A stretch of 11,016 nt of DNA from Fimivicinus intestinavium. Its GTDB lineage: Bacteria; Bacillota; Clostridia; Oscillospirales; Acutalibacteraceae. Location of the stretch: contig DVKY01000117.1 of the NCBI GenBank assembly GCA_018715765.1, positions 1 to 11,016 of the forward strand. The letters run 5' to 3'. The position numbers and the translations under genes were made by a program. The number at the start of each line of letters is the position of its first letter. The first letter of the stretch is position 1. This document shows, piece by piece, positions 1 through 6,421 of this stretch. The notes beneath the pieces were generated by a model. The model did not search any database. It was given only the letters and a program-made list of their open reading frames with translations, and was not told the DNA's origin.

Positions 1-166
1 CGATTGGCCGCCCCGCGGCTTCCAGAGAGAGCAGCCCGCTGCCGATCGACCGGCAGGCACGTGCAAAATCCGCATAGCATACAGCCCCGTTTTCATCCAC
101 AAAGGCGGTTTTTTCGGGCATTCGCCGCGCACTGTTTTCCAGCAGCGTCAGCACAGTTTCCGTCAT
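1..166 (-). CDS. AMP-binding (adenylate-forming) enzyme, N-terminal fragment
   Basis: Only the first 55 codons lie in the window; the gene runs off the left edge. The ATG at 166 is preceded by an excellent ribosome binding site (GGGAGGTGG, 171-179). The visible protein begins MTETVLTLLENSARRMPEKT and continues with AFVDENGAVCYADFARACRS. The pattern 'LLENSARRMPEKTAFVDE...(L/C)TYADF' is typical of the N-terminus of the ANL superfamily (acyl-CoA synthetases, NRPS adenylation domains, DltA-like ligases), where Pro-x-Lys-Thr-Ala-hydrophobic precedes the first beta strands. These enzymes activate a carboxylic acid as an acyl-AMP and pass it to CoA or a carrier protein. The ATP-binding and substrate motifs are outside the window, so the substrate cannot be named. 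A promoter sits directly upstream (215-243). Confidence 0.8.
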   Translation of the reverse strand, partial: MTETVLTLLENSARRMPEKTAFVDENGAVCYADFARACRSIGSGLLSLEAAGRPI

Positions 167-214
167 TTCGCCACCTCCCGGGCGGCAATGGGATGCCGCC
201 GTTTCTTGTCAAAA

Positions 215-243
215 AGTATACATACCGTAGAAAAGGCTGTCAA
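215..243 (-). promoter_or_regulatory. Sigma-A promoter of the AMP-binding gene
   Basis: On the minus strand there is TTGACA (238-243), a 17-bp spacer and TATACT (215-220). It is a consensus -35 with a near-consensus -10 and predicts a start near 208 and a leader of about 42 nt before the ATG at 166. The -10 overlaps a short palindromic GTATAC, which could be an operator, though I see no further support. Confidence 0.75.
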
Positions 244-365
244 TAAAACGAACAAAAACGTAATAAAAATGTAAGGACTGCGTAACCAGTTGAAACCCTT
301 CTGCAACTGTTAATGATGGAAAGGGCACAATGACAGGCCTCAGATTGCCAGCGGGCAAAATAATC

Positions 366-393
366 GCCCGGCCGAGCTTTCACTCGACCGGGC
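366..393 (-). terminator. Possible terminator downstream of the alpha/beta hydrolase
   Basis: GCCCGG-c-CGAG (366-376) and CTCG-a-CCGGGC (383-393) form a stem of 10 base pairs with one mismatch and a 6-nt loop. On the minus strand it is followed by GATTATTTTG, a weak T-tract. It lies about 150 nt beyond the stop of the hydrolase gene (542). The rest of 244-541 holds no convincing gene: one imperfect inverted repeat (CAGTTG 287-292 / CAACTG 304-309) and a 77-codon open frame without a ribosome binding site. Confidence 0.4.
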
Positions 394-541
394 ACAGACA
401 GAAAAGCATCCTGCATATGACCCGTAAAAGCAGGTGCATCGCCAAAGATATGCGTAAGCCTTTTGACCGTCACATTTAAAAGCCATCGTCTAAAATCGAA
501 AGCCCGGATTTAATGATCTCATTCAATGCTGTTCGGCCGGA

Positions 542-1210
542 TCAGGAATCTTGAAGAAACGGCAGCAAAAGCGCGGCGAGCTGGTCGGACCTGTGCACAT
601 AGCTGCCATGGCTTTCCCCCGGCAGAATGCGCAGCTGTGCATGCGGGATATGCGCGGCAATAAAGCGCGTGTCCTCCTCGCGGATCACATCTTTGCCGCC
701 TGCAAGCACCAGAACAGGGATATGAATCTGTGCAAGCAAATCCCCCGTCAGGGCAGGGCCGTGCAGCATCATGCCGATGCGCTCCGAATGGCTCACCGCA
801 TACAGAAGCCTGTAGCCTGCGCGCACGCGGGCTTTCAGCCCTCCGGGGCTGGAGTTCGCACCGCTTACTGCCAGCCGGCTGAGCAGCCCCGGCCAGCCGG
901 AGGCCACCAGAAGGCCCACAATCCCGCCGTCGCTGAAGCCATACAGTGCCGGCCGTTCCAGCCCCAGCGCCCTGATGAAGGCCGCCATGTCGCTTGCAAG
1001 CTGCTCATAGGAGAGCGGGCCGGCTTTTCCGCTTTGTCCATGGCCTCTGCTGTCCGGCGCATAAACGGTGTAAAACGGGGAAAGACGCTCGATCAGGCCG
1101 TCAAAGGTGTGGCGGCTGCCGCCGTTGCCGTGCAGCAAAACGAGCGGTCTGCCCTCCCCCGTCTGCTCATAGCAGATGGGGATGTCATTGACTTCAATTG
1201 TATGCTCCAT
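542..1210 (-). CDS. Alpha/beta hydrolase
   Basis: This is a 222-residue alpha/beta-fold serine hydrolase. The oxyanion-hole motif LLHGNGGS is at residues 25-32, the nucleophile elbow GFSDGG at 91-96 (Ser93), the likely acid Asp174 in VLAGGKD, and the catalytic His201 in GESHGSY; all triad members are in the expected order. No signal peptide is seen, so it should act in the cytoplasm on an ester or similar bond; the substrate is unknown. The protein is short for the family (usually about 250-280). The missing length falls between the nucleophile and the acid, where the cap domain lies, so the active site may be unusually open. I chose ATG 1210 over the in-frame GTG 1222 because AGGTGGTG (1217-1224) sits at the right distance for 1210. 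It starts 44 nt after the DUF4832 gene and is probably co-transcribed with it. Confidence 0.85.
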   Translation of the reverse strand: MEHTIEVNDIPICYEQTGEGRPLVLLHGNGGSRHTFDGLIERLSPFYTVYAPDSRGHGQSGKAGPLSYEQLASDMAAFIRALGLERPALYGFSDGGIVGLLVASGWPGLLSRLAVSGANSSPGGLKARVRAGYRLLYAVSHSERIGMMLHGPALTGDLLAQIHIPVLVLAGGKDVIREEDTRFIAAHIPHAQLRILPGESHGSYVHRSDQLAALLLPFLQDS

Positions 1211-1254
1211 ACCAAACACCACCTAGCCGTTTTCTCCGCCGCTTCCTCTGTATT

Positions 1255-2661
1255 TTATGAAATAGAAAGCCGTGTTAAAATATGATACCCGTTTTGAAGC
1301 TCCAGCGAATTAGCCAAAGCGGCAGATTGCCCCGCGCTGTTGCGCAGAAAAAAAGCAAGGCAATAACGCCCCTGCTCTGCCGGCAGCGGAATACGCGCCC
1401 GGGCAGTATACACCGGCGTCTCCCCCACCCCGCCGGGCTGTGCGGCGCGCCAGAGGGCCGGATCCCCGGCCGGATGCTCGCTGAGCACATGCCCGGCTTC
1501 ATCCAGCAGGGCAAAACCTGCATGCAGGTGAAAGCCCGCCGCAAAGCCATAATTTGCAACGGTGAGAGCCGCGTCAATCGCTCCGCCCGGCGTGAGCTCC
1601 CCCTCCACACGCAGCGCTTTTGCCTGAAAGCGGTAGCCGAGATGCTCGCGCACGTAGTCGAACACACTGCGCTCCACAGGCGCGCCGGAAGCATCCGCAA
1701 ACCAGGCCGTATCACAGGGGATGCCCCGCTGTGCAAGCCATTCCGGTGTGATCTGCCGGCGTTTCCAGCGGCCCATGGTAGTGGTAGCCTCTTCCGGGTC
1801 ATCCTTATACCCATGCACCGCGCTCAGGGAGGTAAAATGCAGCTCCGCCAGCCGTTCCACTGCGCGCAGCCCATCACAATAAATGTCATTCGCCCGGTTC
1901 CAGCTGCTCCAGTAGAGCTCTCCATCCTGCGGGCTCTCCGGCGATTTGGCAAGCGCTGTGCGATACATGCGCGTACCGGGGTCAAATCCGCCGTTGCCAT
2001 ATTGCTTCGCCGTAATATTTCCAAAAAATGAGTCGTCATGCAGCCCGGTGCGCGGCAGGGCCGGGTGGCATTTGCCAAGCAGCCGGAGGAAGCCGGGCAG
2101 ACGCACCTGAAGATACATCCCCTCCGGCATGGCATCCGCCAGCGCGCGCAACACCCTTTTGCGGCTGACGCGCTTTTTCTCGCTGTGCCATTCGCCCCAC
2201 GCGCCAATAAGCCCCGCCTGCAAGGCATGGATGGCAGCCCTGTTTTGCTCCAGAAACGGCCCCAGCTGCTGGATATGCCGCAGCATATCCGCCTGCGAAG
2301 CGTCGTTCACACCGGGATCGGTCGAATAGGCAAATCGCAGCAGCGCCTTCAGGCCATGCGCACGCAGCGTATCAAAATACAGCTGCATCGCCTGAAAGCC
2401 CGCACGGTCAATCTCCGTGCCCCGGTAACCGGTGAGATAAAAATAAACCTGCGCAAGAGTAATCCGCTCCGGCGCACAGCGGGCAATCCCCCGCTCGATG
2501 ATCCGCTCTATATGCGCCCGCGCATCGGCCATGCGGCTGACTGCAAAAACGTCGCAGGAGATCTCCTCTCCCATATAAAGCTCCAGCCGCAGGCCCCTGT
2601 CCGGGTTGCCCGCGAGTGCATCCTGACGCCCTGCCGGCATGGCCTTCAACTGTATCTCCAT
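1255..2661 (-). CDS. DUF4874/DUF4832 putative glycosidase
   Basis: A 468-residue protein with the N-terminal signature NPDRGLRLE (residues 19-27) of DUF4874 and the strongly conserved GLIGAWGEWH (150-159) shared with DUF4832 proteins. These families are predicted TIM-barrel, glycoside-hydrolase-like proteins; Glu157 in GEWH is a plausible catalytic acid, but this is inference. The last 100 or so residues (from 'LRVEGELTPGGAIDAALTVA') look like a beta-sandwich accessory domain. There is no signal peptide, so a cytoplasmic role on an imported sugar is likely. ATG 2661 is preferred, with AAAGGAAG about 9-10 nt upstream. The longer frame to 2715 would begin inside the promoter spacer and cannot be translated from that transcript. 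It heads a two-gene unit with the downstream alpha/beta hydrolase and is divergent from the GPH symporter. Confidence 0.75.
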   Translation of the reverse strand: MEIQLKAMPAGRQDALAGNPDRGLRLELYMGEEISCDVFAVSRMADARAHIERIIERGIARCAPERITLAQVYFYLTGYRGTEIDRAGFQAMQLYFDTLRAHGLKALLRFAYSTDPGVNDASQADMLRHIQQLGPFLEQNRAAIHALQAGLIGAWGEWHSEKKRVSRKRVLRALADAMPEGMYLQVRLPGFLRLLGKCHPALPRTGLHDDSFFGNITAKQYGNGGFDPGTRMYRTALAKSPESPQDGELYWSSWNRANDIYCDGLRAVERLAELHFTSLSAVHGYKDDPEEATTTMGRWKRRQITPEWLAQRGIPCDTAWFADASGAPVERSVFDYVREHLGYRFQAKALRVEGELTPGGAIDAALTVANYGFAAGFHLHAGFALLDEAGHVLSEHPAGDPALWRAAQPGGVGETPVYTARARIPLPAEQGRYCLAFFLRNSAGQSAALANSLELQNGYHILTRLSIS

Positions 2662-2697
2662 CAAGATCCGCTTCCTTTCTGATGATTCCTGCGCACT

Positions 2698-2726
2698 ATT
2701 GTAAATGGAGAACATACCGGTGTCAA
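2698..2726 (-). promoter_or_regulatory. Sigma-A promoter of the DUF4832-hydrolase unit
   Basis: On the minus strand: TTGACA (2721-2726), 17-bp spacer, TACAAT (2698-2703). The predicted start is near 2691, about 30 nt before the ATG at 2661. The in-frame ATG at 2715 lies within the spacer, which argues against the longer protein start. Confidence 0.75.
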
Positions 2727-2742
2727 GGCTGTCAGTTTTTTG

Positions 2743-2771
2743 TTGACGGATAGGGCCGGAGCGGCTACAAT
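2743..2771 (+). promoter_or_regulatory. Sigma-A promoter of the GPH symporter gene
   Basis: TTGACG (2743-2748), 17-bp spacer, TACAAT (2766-2771), followed by an A-rich start region and a leader of about 40 nt to ATG 2817. Its -35 faces the -35 of the divergent promoter only 16 bp away (2727-2742). A single regulator bound there could control both transcripts. TGTCAA (2721-2726) and TTGACG (2743-2748) form an inverted pair, but this follows from the two -35 boxes themselves. Confidence 0.75.
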
Positions 2772-2816
2772 ATAAAAAGCGACATCATCCCGCAACGGAA
2801 GTTTGGAGGAAAGTGA

Positions 2817-4235
2817 ATGGAGAAAACCAAGAGCACGAAGGAGATTCTGCGCAAATACCTGGGCTATGGCGTAGGGGCTATCGGCATGGATCTGAGCTAT
2901 GGCCTGTTCAATTCATTCCTGAACAATTATCTGACAGATATCCTGCTGATTAATTCTGCCTTTGTCGGCGTCGTCGCTTTCTGCGCGCGCATCTGGGACG
3001 GCATCAACGACCCCATGATGGGCACCATCGTTGACAACACCCGTTCACGTGTCGGCAAATTCCGCCCCTGGATCCTCACTGGTGCGATTCTCAATGCGAT
3101 TGTACTGGTATTCCTGTTCACAAATCCCGGGTTTTCTATCTCCGGCAGCGAGGTTAATATTGGCCTGTACATCTATGTTGCGGTCATGTATGTTCTCTGG
3201 GGGATGTCCTATACGATTGTCGATATCCCATACTGGTCGATGGTGCCGGCTCTGACGAGCGACCCGCAGGAGCGCAACCTTGCGGCAACCTTTCCCCGGT
3301 TCTTCTCAGGCTTCGGTCAGATCGTCATAGTGGTGCTGACCGTTCCGATGGTTGACAAGGTCCTCGGGCAGGGCAGTCAGCCTGTGGGCTACAGCCGGTG
3401 GGCCGCCGTCTGCGGCGTGCTGCTGGTGCTCGGCTGCTTGGTGACCTTCTTTACAACAAAGGAAACCGTGCGTGAGCAGCCGGGCAAAAAGGAGAGCTTC
3501 ACACTCGCCCGCGCCTTCCGTACAATCAAAAACAACGACCAGCTGCTGGTCTTTATCCTGACGGCTATTCTCTTCAACACCGGATGGTATCTGACCAATG
3601 GTCTGGGTATTTACTACTTTGAATCTGTGCTGGAGAATCGGGATCTCTTCTCTATTTTTGGTGTCATCGGCGGCGCAGGGCAGGCGCTGGGCTTGATCCT
3701 GCTGCCCGTACTTTCCAAGAAATTCACGCGTAACCGCGTCATCAAGGGCGCGATGCTGCTTTCAATCGCCGGTTATCTCGGTATGTTCCTCTTTGGACCG
3801 GTGCTCAACCAGTTCATCCTGTTCGCCGTTTTCGGCGTGCTCGGCTGCATGGGAATCGGCTGCATGTTTGTCGCGGAGACCATCATGCTGGCAGACATTG
3901 TGGATTATGGTGAATTTAAGCTCGGCTACCGCACAGACTCCATCGTTTTCTCCATGAAGAGCCTGCTGCTGAAGGTCGCGTATTCCATCCAGGCATTGAT
4001 TATGAATTTTGGCCTCCAGCTTTCCAGCTACGACGGCGCGCTCGCTCATCAGGCCGCTCCTGCGAAAAACGCCATCTGCATCATGATGTTTGTCATCCCG
4101 CCGATCTTCGTGCTGCTTTCGCTGATTGTCTTTTCCAGGAAATATAAGCTGAGCAAGGAGCGCATGGAAGAGGTTACCGCTTTCATTACGGAAAAGCACG
4201 CGCAGGAGGATGCCGCAAGCACTGCGGAGGAATAA
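2817..4235 (+). CDS. GPH-family glycoside:cation symporter (MFS)
   Basis: A 472-residue integral membrane protein of the glycoside-pentoside-hexuronide:cation symporter family (MelB, LacS, XynP, UidB relatives). The family's first signature is clear at residues 58-85: RIWDGINDPMMGTIVDNTRS followed by RVGKFRPW, with Asp61, Asn64 and Asp65 in the positions that contribute to cation coupling in MelB. DIPYWSM (136-142) and VDYGEFKLGYRTDS (362-375), which ends the conserved helix X-XI region, are also family hallmarks. Hydrophobic segments fit the usual 12 helices with a cytoplasmic C-tail rich in charged residues. It should import a mono- or oligosaccharide or glycoside with Na+ or H+. GGAGGA (2805-2810) precedes the start. 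Neighbouring cytoplasmic glycosidases suggest the substrate is a beta-glycoside, but this is inference from context. Confidence 0.92.
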   Translation: MEKTKSTKEILRKYLGYGVGAIGMDLSYGLFNSFLNNYLTDILLINSAFVGVVAFCARIWDGINDPMMGTIVDNTRSRVGKFRPWILTGAILNAIVLVFLFTNPGFSISGSEVNIGLYIYVAVMYVLWGMSYTIVDIPYWSMVPALTSDPQERNLAATFPRFFSGFGQIVIVVLTVPMVDKVLGQGSQPVGYSRWAAVCGVLLVLGCLVTFFTTKETVREQPGKKESFTLARAFRTIKNNDQLLVFILTAILFNTGWYLTNGLGIYYFESVLENRDLFSIFGVIGGAGQALGLILLPVLSKKFTRNRVIKGAMLLSIAGYLGMFLFGPVLNQFILFAVFGVLGCMGIGCMFVAETIMLADIVDYGEFKLGYRTDSIVFSMKSLLLKVAYSIQALIMNFGLQLSSYDGALAHQAAPAKNAICIMMFVIPPIFVLLSLIVFSRKYKLSKERMEEVTAFITEKHAQEDAASTAEE

Positions 4236-4260
4236 TCGCTCTGCTTTCCAACCCTCAAAG

Positions 4261-4298
4261 AAAACCGGTGCTCTGCCTGCGGGCAGGGCGCCGGTTTT
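4261..4298. terminator. Bidirectional terminator between the symporter and the GH5 gene
   Basis: AAAACCGG (4261-4268) pairs with CCGGTTTT (4291-4298) and the stem continues inward for a total of 17 pairs (two G-T wobbles) to a TGCG loop at 4278-4281. A and T runs on both flanks let it end the symporter transcript (stop 4235) and, on the other strand, the GH5 transcript (stop 4411). Confidence 0.85.
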
Positions 4299-4326
4299 GT
4301 CATGCAATGCTTTTAACGGGCCGCAT

Positions 4327-4394
4327 CCCCGCGAGGGGAGCGACGGCAATTTTAGGCGCGGTTCTTATCTATTATCTTATTTCAATCCACGCTC
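4327..4394 (-). CRISPR. Relic of a type I-C CRISPR array: half repeat, 34-nt spacer, half repeat
   Basis: On the plus strand CCCCGCGAGGGGAGCGAC (4327-4344) is followed by 34 nt of non-repeat DNA (4345-4378) and then ATTTCAATCCACGCTC (4379-4394). On the minus strand these are the 5' part (GTCGCTCCCC...) and the 3' part (GAGCGTGGATTGAAAT) of one repeat. Joined, they give a 33-nt repeat with a perfect GCTCCCC/GGGGAGC stem and the GTGGATTGAAAT tail characteristic of type I-C repeats. The 34-nt gap is a normal type I-C spacer length. The leader-distal repeat is degenerate at its 3' end, as terminal repeats often are; the other is cut at its 5' end at 4394/4395. No leader, full repeat or cas gene is in the window. 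A non-functional remnant is the simplest reading. Confidence 0.6.
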
Positions 4395-4410
4395 GAAGGC
4401 CCATATCCGC

Positions 4411-5904
4411 TTAAAACTGGATTCTGACCCGGTGCGTGCCGGGTTCAGTTGTGAGCAGGAGCTTGGCCGCTCCGCCAGGCAGCTGCTCAAGACGGTAGCT
4501 GCCGTCCGTTTCAATCTCCCGGAACGCACATGGGAGATAAACGACGGTTGGCGCCTCAAAGGCCTCCCGCTGCTCATATTCCATCGTAAAACGCCGTCTT
4601 TCCCTGTCATAGCCAAAATGGCGGATTTCGCCGGTCACCGCCTGCGGATAGGGGCGTGTAAGCAGCTCCATCAGCGGTTTATCCAGCTTATCCGTGCCAT
4701 AAGCCCAATAGGTCTGGCTCCAGAGGTTTTGATCAAAGGTTTCCAGCAGATGCGCAAGATGTGGGATTTCATCCGCCGTGCCGTCGCCTGCGCCCCATTC
4801 GCCCACGAGCACCGGGCAATTGAGCCGCTCCTGCGTGCGCCTGTGCTCTGCAAAAATCACATCCACACGCTGGTTGCTCGCCGCCTTATAGGCCTCCGTA
4901 TCCACCATAACGTCATAGCCGTGCGGCACAAAGGCAAACTGCGTCTCCTCCCGCCCATCCGGATAGACAAGGCGCGGCGTAGAACACGGAATCCCCAGAT
5001 TGGAATAATAACAGTTTTCCATCAGCATAATGCCGCGCGGTGTCGCCTCCCGGATAGCGGCGGCGACCTTTTGGAAAAACGGAGCGTACACCTCGGTATC
5101 AAACGCCTGGATATGCTCGGCCGCGCTCATCACCACCTCTTTGAACAGGGCCGGATCCTCCGCCACATCCAAAAGCTTTTTCAGCTGCTCCGGGTCGCCC
5201 AGCACGCCTGCAAGCTCAAAAATTTGCAGGATCCTGCCGGTTTCGCGGCCGATCACCTCGCACATTTTGTTGACGAGCGTCCAGAATACCGTACCCCCGA
5301 TTGTGCCAGGGAACGGCTCATTCAATATATCAAAGCCAAAAAGATTGGGGCAATCCGCAAAGAAAGCGGCCACATGCTTCCACATCGCAGCAAAGTGGTC
5401 GAGCAGCCCGACGCCATCCGCCGCTTTGTCATTGGCCCAGAAATGATCGTAGGCAGTATGCACCGCTTCCCCTGTGAAATAGCCTTCCGCCCAGACGAAC
5501 AGCGGCTTTTCATACTCCGCGCCATCCGAAATCGTCGCCCACTCCGGCGCGCCATCCCCGTAGAGGTCGCTGTAAAGATCCTGATGCATGTCCAGAAACA
5601 CATACATGCCATTCTGCGCGCACAACTGCGCATACTCTCGAATCTTTTGAAGATAGCTGTCATCATAAACGCCGGGCTGCGGCTCCACAGCAGCCCAGAT
5701 CAGCCCCAGCCGAACCATATTGATCCCCCGCTGCGCCAGCGCTTGAATTTCATATGGCTGCCAGGTGGGAATATAGCTGCGCACCGGCTTGCGGCCGGTT
5801 TTGGGATCATCATCGTTTTTATACACCAGATTCACGCCGTTGAAAATTCGTTCCCGTCGGAAGGAATCCAGAAACCTGCGGCCAGCTGTGATGATTTGTT
5901 CCAT
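4411..5904 (-). CDS. GH5 glycoside hydrolase, endoglycoceramidase-like
   Basis: A 497-residue (beta/alpha)8 glycosidase of family GH5. The barrel opens with FNGVNLVYK (21-29); LDMHQDLYSDLYGDGAPEWA (104-123) is the diagnostic block of endoglycoceramidase-related GH5 enzymes. The acid/base Glu196 is in FDILNEPFPG and the nucleophile Glu369 in VLVGEWGA; a C-terminal beta-rich segment (about 415-497) resembles the beta-sandwich of these enzymes. Known relatives cleave glucosyl or galactosyl linkages to ceramide or other hydrophobic aglycones and are usually secreted. This one has no signal peptide, implying cytoplasmic action, perhaps on a glycoside brought in by the nearby symporter. The exact substrate cannot be read from sequence. 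ATG 5904 has a modest ribosome binding site (AAAGGAAAG) rather far upstream, at about 13 nt. It has its own promoter (5947-5976). Confidence 0.87.
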   Translation of the reverse strand: MEQIITAGRRFLDSFRRERIFNGVNLVYKNDDDPKTGRKPVRSYIPTWQPYEIQALAQRGINMVRLGLIWAAVEPQPGVYDDSYLQKIREYAQLCAQNGMYVFLDMHQDLYSDLYGDGAPEWATISDGAEYEKPLFVWAEGYFTGEAVHTAYDHFWANDKAADGVGLLDHFAAMWKHVAAFFADCPNLFGFDILNEPFPGTIGGTVFWTLVNKMCEVIGRETGRILQIFELAGVLGDPEQLKKLLDVAEDPALFKEVVMSAAEHIQAFDTEVYAPFFQKVAAAIREATPRGIMLMENCYYSNLGIPCSTPRLVYPDGREETQFAFVPHGYDVMVDTEAYKAASNQRVDVIFAEHRRTQERLNCPVLVGEWGAGDGTADEIPHLAHLLETFDQNLWSQTYWAYGTDKLDKPLMELLTRPYPQAVTGEIRHFGYDRERRRFTMEYEQREAFEAPTVVYLPCAFREIETDGSYRLEQLPGGAAKLLLTTEPGTHRVRIQF

Positions 5905-5946
5905 AAATTATTTGTCTTTCCTTTCATTTTTAGAGGTTCTATCTAT

Positions 5947-5976
5947 AGTATACCGATCACAGCCACGCTCTGTCCA
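5947..5976 (-). promoter_or_regulatory. Promoter of the GH5 gene
   Basis: On the minus strand: TGGACA (5971-5976), 18-bp spacer, TATACT (5947-5952). It lies just beyond the terminator of the small-peptide gene, so the GH5 gene is likely an independent transcript with a leader of about 35 nt. Confidence 0.6.
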
Positions 5977-5988
5977 TGCATTTTTCGG

Positions 5989-6043
5989 CATAAAAAAGAG
6001 TGTTGCAGGCCGGAACGCCCCACCTGCAACACTCTTTTTTATG
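5989..6043. terminator. Very strong bidirectional terminator after the small-peptide gene
   Basis: A perfect 21-bp stem: 5989-6009 pairs with 6023-6043 around a 13-nt loop. It contains AAAAAAGAGTGTTGCAGG (5992-6009) and its exact complement. On the minus strand it ends in a run of six T and follows the 21-residue peptide stop (6058) by 14 nt. It insulates the peptide gene from the GH5 promoter immediately downstream. Confidence 0.88.
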
Positions 6044-6057
6044 ATCCGTTACCGCAA

Positions 6058-6123
6058 TCAGATGAAAAGCTTCGCAATCAGCTTTGCAATATGCAGAAAC
6101 GCCTTTACCAACCAAGCCGCCAT
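6058..6123 (-). CDS. 21-residue cationic amphipathic peptide (PSM-, leaderless-bacteriocin- or toxin-like)
   Basis: A tiny gene below usual annotation cut-offs. ATG 6123 is preceded by AAAGGAGGTG, a near-perfect ribosome binding site ending about 7 nt upstream. The peptide begins MAAWLVKAFL, continues HIAKLIAK and ends LFI. Lys7, His11, Lys14 and Lys18 are the only charged or polar residues. At 100 degrees per residue they fall within a 60-degree arc of a helix, with the rest hydrophobic. This matches the size and character of staphylococcal alpha-PSMs, the start of leaderless bacteriocins, or type I toxins, but I see no clear sequence homology. It has a promoter (6185-6212), a 5' dyad (6152-6173) and a strong terminator (5989-6043), which makes a chance frame unlikely. 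An agr system lies about 1.7 kb upstream. An alternative is a leader peptide for the GH5 gene. Confidence 0.7.
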   Translation of the reverse strand: MAAWLVKAFLHIAKLIAKLFI

Positions 6124-6151
6124 GTTTCGGCACCTCCTTTCATTGGGTAAG

Positions 6152-6173
6152 AAGAGCTTGTATACAGGCTCTT
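6152..6173. repeat. 22-bp dyad in the small-peptide leader
   Basis: AAGAGC (6152-6157) and GCTCTT (6168-6173) flank the palindrome TGTATACA (6159-6166), so the whole element is symmetric except for one pair (6158/6167). It lies between the predicted transcription start (near 6178) and the ribosome binding site. It could be an operator for a dimeric regulator or a hairpin that protects the 5' end of the mRNA. Confidence 0.5.
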
Positions 6174-6184
6174 GATTTATTTCT

Positions 6185-6212
6185 ACTATATCACTTTTCA
6201 CATAAAAATCAA
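6185..6212 (-). promoter_or_regulatory. Promoter of the small-peptide gene
   Basis: On the minus strand: TTGATT (6207-6212), 16-bp spacer, TATAGT (6185-6190), within a strongly A+T-rich stretch (about 6175-6320). The rest of this stretch contains only an inverted repeat TTAAAT/ATTTAA (6256-6261 / 6267-6272), with no convincing gene. Confidence 0.5.
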
Positions 6213-6365
6213 GTATTATTTCATATATTTTTCAATTAAATTTATAGAATATTCGTTAAATATAACATTTAATCGACATTATTTTTCTGATTGTAGATTA
6301 TTTTTTAAGTTTCTGATGAAGCCATAACCAGATCCCTCCTTCTGGACGTGGCAAAAGAGGAGCAA

Positions 6366-6402
6366 GAAAAAACAGGCTATTGAGCAAATTCCCATAGCCT
6401 GT
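6366..6402 (-). terminator. Intrinsic terminator of the AAA/DUF4143 gene
   Basis: On the minus strand, ACAGGCTAT (6394-6402) pairs perfectly with ATAGCCTGT (6372-6380) around a 13-nt loop, followed by a run of T (6367-6371). It lies 19 nt beyond the stop at 6422. Confidence 0.85.
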
Positions 6403-6421
6403 CCACATATATTGGTTTCAA

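Noticed and set aside
240..473. 77-codon open frame on the minus strand
   Set aside because: It has no ribosome binding site, no recognisable domain, overlaps the AMP-gene promoter -35 and the candidate terminator hairpin, and its composition looks non-coding.
2662..2715. N-terminal extension of the DUF4832 protein to ATG 2715
   Set aside because: That ATG lies inside the promoter spacer, upstream of the predicted transcription start, and has no ribosome binding site.
4210..6150. 646-codon open frame on the plus strand
   Set aside because: It is antisense to the clear GH5 gene, runs through two terminators, the CRISPR relic and the small-peptide gene, and resembles no family; it is a shadow of G+C-rich coding DNA.
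6279..6364. Minus-strand reading with CHVQKEGSGYGFIRNL and an internal AGGAGG near 6334-6340
   Set aside because: It has no good start codon, and the AGGAGG serves only a six-codon frame (ATG at 6325). It could be the worn end of a gene, but nothing recognisable supports this.
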